From Alnus glutinosa (Eukaryota; Streptophyta; Magnoliopsida; Fagales; Betulaceae): a stretch of 64,000 nucleotides of DNA. The number at the start of each line of letters is the position of its first letter. Position 1 is the first letter of the stretch. The translations under genes were made by a program, and so were the position numbers. Below the pieces are notes generated by a model. It was given only the letters and a program-made list of their open reading frames with translations. It searched no databases and was not told where the DNA came from. Shown in pieces: positions 60,814 to 64,000 of the stretch. Location: NCBI RefSeq assembly GCF_958979055.1, contig NC_084894.1, positions 23,839,616-23,903,615 of the forward strand, written 5' to 3'.

Positions 60814-61808
60814 CTCATGTCTTAGAGAGAGAACGTCCGAGAGTTTTCTAGAGAGAGAGAGGTAAGGGTGAATCTCGTCTACTGGGGGGGGGGAGGCCTC
60901 ACGCCTCCTCCTCCCGGCTTTGTTTTCAGCTTTTGTTCCCCTTGGCCGTTAGGGCCAGGGTTTTGTTCCCCCTGGTTCGTTTTCCAGTGGTGGCTGTTTT
61001 CTCCAAGCCTTTAGGGCTGTTGGAGTTTCTTCCTCCCAATGTAACACTGGTGGAGGCTGTTTGTTTGTTTTTTCTTTCTTTTGTTTTGCTTTGTCTTTGT
61101 TGGTGCAAGCAGAGGCTTTTTGGTTTCTAGCTCGTGGAGATAGACGGGTGTTGGAGGATGGCCGGTGGAGATGTTGTTCAAAGCTAGATCTTTTAACCTC
61201 GGCTGGCTCTCTTTCGATAAGAATCTTCCTGTTGCAATCTTCGGCCCTCTCAGGTCTCGATGGTCACCTGGCGGGAACGTGTAGCTCTCTCTTGTTCGGC
61301 GCGTGATCAGCACACACCGGGGGTCTTCCTTCCTGCCCTCGCGTGTGCGGGTTATGGCTTGCTTTTCCGGCTTCGCAAGGTGCCGATCTGGACTTCTGAA
61401 GGTCGTCCGTTGATGGGGGGGGTTCCCGGAGACGACGCGTGTTCTGCAAGCGCTGGTTTTTTCCGGCTGTTTATTTCTTGTGCTTGTATTCCTGGGCTTC
61501 TACTTGTTTTTGATGTATATTCTTCCTTGTTTCACAGTCTACCATTTTTCGGTAGCTGCTTTAAGCTAGGGTTTCCCTAGCTTAGTGGTTAGAGGTTCTT
61601 TACCTCTAGTGGCTACCTTCGGCCTTCGGGCTCTGTTTAGTTTCGCCTACGGGCGTTTGTAATTGCCTTCTTTTCTTTGATTTGTGTATTTGGATCTAAA
61701 CTTTGTAACCCTTTGGGGTGGTTGTTCCGGGCGTTGTTTCGGCAATGAAGAAGGTTTTTTACGTTAAAAATTAAAAAAAAAAAAAAAAAAAAAAAACCTC
61801 CTGTCTTA
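60814..61808 (+). mobile_element. 973-bp poly(A) retroposon in block X2
   Basis: The insert (60825-61797) is absent from X1. It is flanked by CTCATGTCTTA (60814-60824) and CTCCTGTCTTA (61798-61808), an 11-bp duplication with one mismatch, and ends in about 25 A. It is GC-rich with several open frames, none recognised. The end region (CTTTGTAACCC, then GGTTTTTTACG before the tail) resembles a LINE 3' end, so a non-autonomous or internally deleted LINE is likely. Confidence 0.8.
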
Positions 61809-62756
61809 CGTTTTGGAAGAAGAAGAAAAGTCAGGAAATTAATGTGACATAATAATTGCCTCAAACGCCAACCACCATCATTTATCTGATTAAATGGACA
61901 CATGAGTTTAACATTTCAGAAAATATAGTTCCGTTTGTTTAAATTAAATGCTAAAATAAAGAGAGATAAAAGATAAATTATTTAATATTATTTTAAATAA
62001 ATGTTAAAGAACTGAGAGATGAAATATAAGATTTTTTATACTAAAATAATGTTAATTAAGGGGGGAACTATTTTTTCTTCTCTAGATATAAGTTACAACT
62101 TTTGGTTCCTTTGATATTTCATTAGTTTATGGAACAACAAAGAATTTGATTCAAGTGGTTTTTAAGAAGTTTTTCCTACATGTAGGAAATGCGAGAATGA
62201 AATTTAGGAAAGCTGCTGCTAATGCTCTTAGTAGCTAATTAATTATTAAATCACTTATACTCAAAGAAATGTAAACCAATATTTCTGAAACTTAAATCAT
62301 TTACAAACCCATAATTAGAAAATGGCATTCTAGAAATTGAAGTACCGTTTCTAATAAACTAGGCAAGAATTACAAACAAAGACAGAAAACAGAATACAAT
62401 CAAGCTATCTCAATCTATACAGATCATTCTTCTCATTTTACGGGAAGTAAAATTATAAATTAAGTTTTTATTTGATTATATTGTTATAATCTCTAGATTT
62501 CTTACACGTAGAAATAAATGGTCAAAATACAGAATTGTTACGGGGAGAGAACACATAAGCTAAGAAGTGTTGAAACTCCCACACAAGAAGAGACAAAATG
62601 CCCTCATAATTTTCCTTGGCTAATATTTAGGATCGCCTTCCTCTTGATTTCCTTTTTTTTTTTCATTTGGGGTCTCCTATCTTATAGATTGGATGTGGTT
62701 GAGCACTTGGCCTATGGGTTCGATGGGATTGGGCTTTAGCTTGTCATTGTCCTTCA

Positions 62757-62758
62757 AT

Positions 62759-62793
<35 letters not shown>

Positions 62794-62806
62794 AAATAAA
62801 TAAAAT
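62757..62806. repeat. AAAAAT-type microsatellite
   Basis: An A-rich array of AAAAAT/AAAAT units inserted in block X2 relative to X1 (about 13375). Confidence 0.85.
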
Positions 62807-63410
62807 ATCGTCATGTCCAAAGGAGAGGTGGTTGAGCACTTGGCCTAATAGAATCACCCAATATATCTGTTAGTGTATCTGATCAAGTTGATAAACATGC
62901 ATGCCACTACAGCAAATGATGCACTCTGCTCAACGATAATGATCAAGACTCCCTAGTGCTTTCCACACCTACTCTGTTTCCTCAAGTGATCGATCATGAG
63001 CGTCCATCTACTCCACATGTGATTTGGCAAATTATACACACAACAATCAAAAACTTCAGAACTTAAACTATTACATGAAAGGTATGGTTACAAGTTCATA
63101 GTGCTAATGCTTAATTGGAATGAAAAAAAATATATACTTTTGTTTATTTCAGCAACTGCTGCTCCTCTTCGATTCCTTAGAACTTCAGACTTTCATTTGG
63201 TATTAGGTCAATTTAATATTTTCTATCAATAAATTTTAAATTTTTAAGATAAATTATGACTTAAGATGTATAAAATTTATAGTAGTGAACGGCTGAAAAT
63301 GGTAGATTGCAATGCATTCACATTCGCTACAGTGACGACTGTCCAGTAAAATTAAATAATTAATGGTTGCAACGTTAATTTGGTTCATGTTTACTTTGTT
63401 AAAAAAAAAA

Positions 63411-64000
63411 AAAAAAAACAAAACAAAAAAGTCAATGGTTTGTTTTATATTCTCTAGATGGTGCTGTACAACTGTACCATATGCTGCTGATAATTTGCTT
63501 CAAGCTAAGAGAGATTCGTAGTTATCTGTTGAAGTATGAACAAAATTGCTATTGTGCTTTCCAAGTCGATTTATCATAAGCTTCTTTCCCAAGAAAAAAT
63601 AAAAAACAATTTATTTATAGTTTAATAACTAATATATATATGTAGAAGGGTTATTGTGAATTGAATTATGACCATTATAGTTAAGGACGTACATCATTCA
63701 TTAAGGCTTTGGTTGCAAGTTCTTATGGCCTTTGGTCACCAACTTTTTGATCTTTTAGCACCGTACAGACGTTAGCATCCATAAATGATCTTACGACTTT
63801 GTGTAGACCTATTTTTTTTGTAGATAATCGATTGAGCATGATCACTACAACCTCCTTTATGAAGAGCCATCCTTTCTCTTAAAGTTACAAATTAAATCAA
63901 TTGGTATGTACGTAGCCTTTATTTATCGCCACTGCTATATTTATTGCCCAACCTCTTTTTTGTCTGATTAAATGGACACATGAGTTTAACATTTCAGAAA
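63411..64000. other. Intergenic ending in an RLP upstream repeat
   Basis: 63411-63880 shows nothing recognisable. 63885-64000 matches 9815-9945 upstream of RLP-A (CGTAGCCTTTATTTATCGCC, then AAATGGACACATGAGTTTAA) in the same orientation, so array material continues past the right edge of the window. Confidence 0.6.

Noticed and set aside
61264-61449. Possible gene on the minus strand in the GC-rich insert
   Set aside because: It lies within a poly(A) retroposon and competing frames exist on the plus strand. No family is recognisable.

Overview
This window reads as nuclear DNA of a flowering plant, probably a woody eudicot. It is AT-rich, full of A/T homopolymers, TA microsatellites and transposon debris. 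It carries intronless leucine-rich-repeat receptor-like proteins (LRR-RLPs) of the Ve1/Cf type and plant-specific PLS-class PPR genes. The species cannot be fixed from the sequence. No tRNA, rRNA or CRISPR was seen.

The main content is a tandem array of five LRR-RLP genes, all on the minus strand: A (6363-9514), B (36588-38186), C (43510-45888), D (48378-51289) and E (55230-58237). These encode predicted cell-surface immune receptors with a signal peptide, an N-terminal CC-SWEGVTC cap, a long LRR array, an island domain, four further LRRs, one transmembrane helix and a short tail without a kinase. Every copy carries at least one lesion. A and E have one single-base frameshift each. C has an in-frame loss of about ten LRRs and a stop just before the membrane segment. 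B is a 5'-truncated remnant. D is a many-lesion pseudogene that has also lost its promoter. The tails split the family into A/E and B/C/D. A and E sit in a large segmental duplication (about 3075-13990 against 53275-63410). Insertions found in one copy but not the other give a relative order of events.

Between A and B lies a gene and gene-fragment district. A mitochondrial-type PPR gene (20743-22824, minus, one in-frame TGA) is followed by decayed exons of a ubiquitin-specific protease and of dihydroneopterin aldolase. This trio, with only the 3' end of the PPR, is repeated as a direct copy at 15189-17671. The 3' end of an L1-type LINE separates the two copies. A second PPR gene (25056-26748, plus) has a 2-base frameshift. 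Single orphan exons of an EMSY-like gene (near 29400) and of argininosuccinate synthase (51800-51904) are also present.

Several transposons can be delimited from target-site duplications: a 1.7-kb solo LTR in the A flank, three inverted-repeat elements with 9-bp duplications, a hAT-like element present in both A and E blocks, 5'-truncated LINE tails, a SINE, and a poly(A) retroposon. Two of the long fold-back elements, plus a third probable one, share a GC-rich GGGGTGGCC-type core.

The genes do not form an operon or pathway. The RLP array is a birth-and-death immune-receptor cluster, and the other genes are flanking housekeeping loci with duplicated or captured pieces. All calls come from reading the sequence; no similarity search was run.
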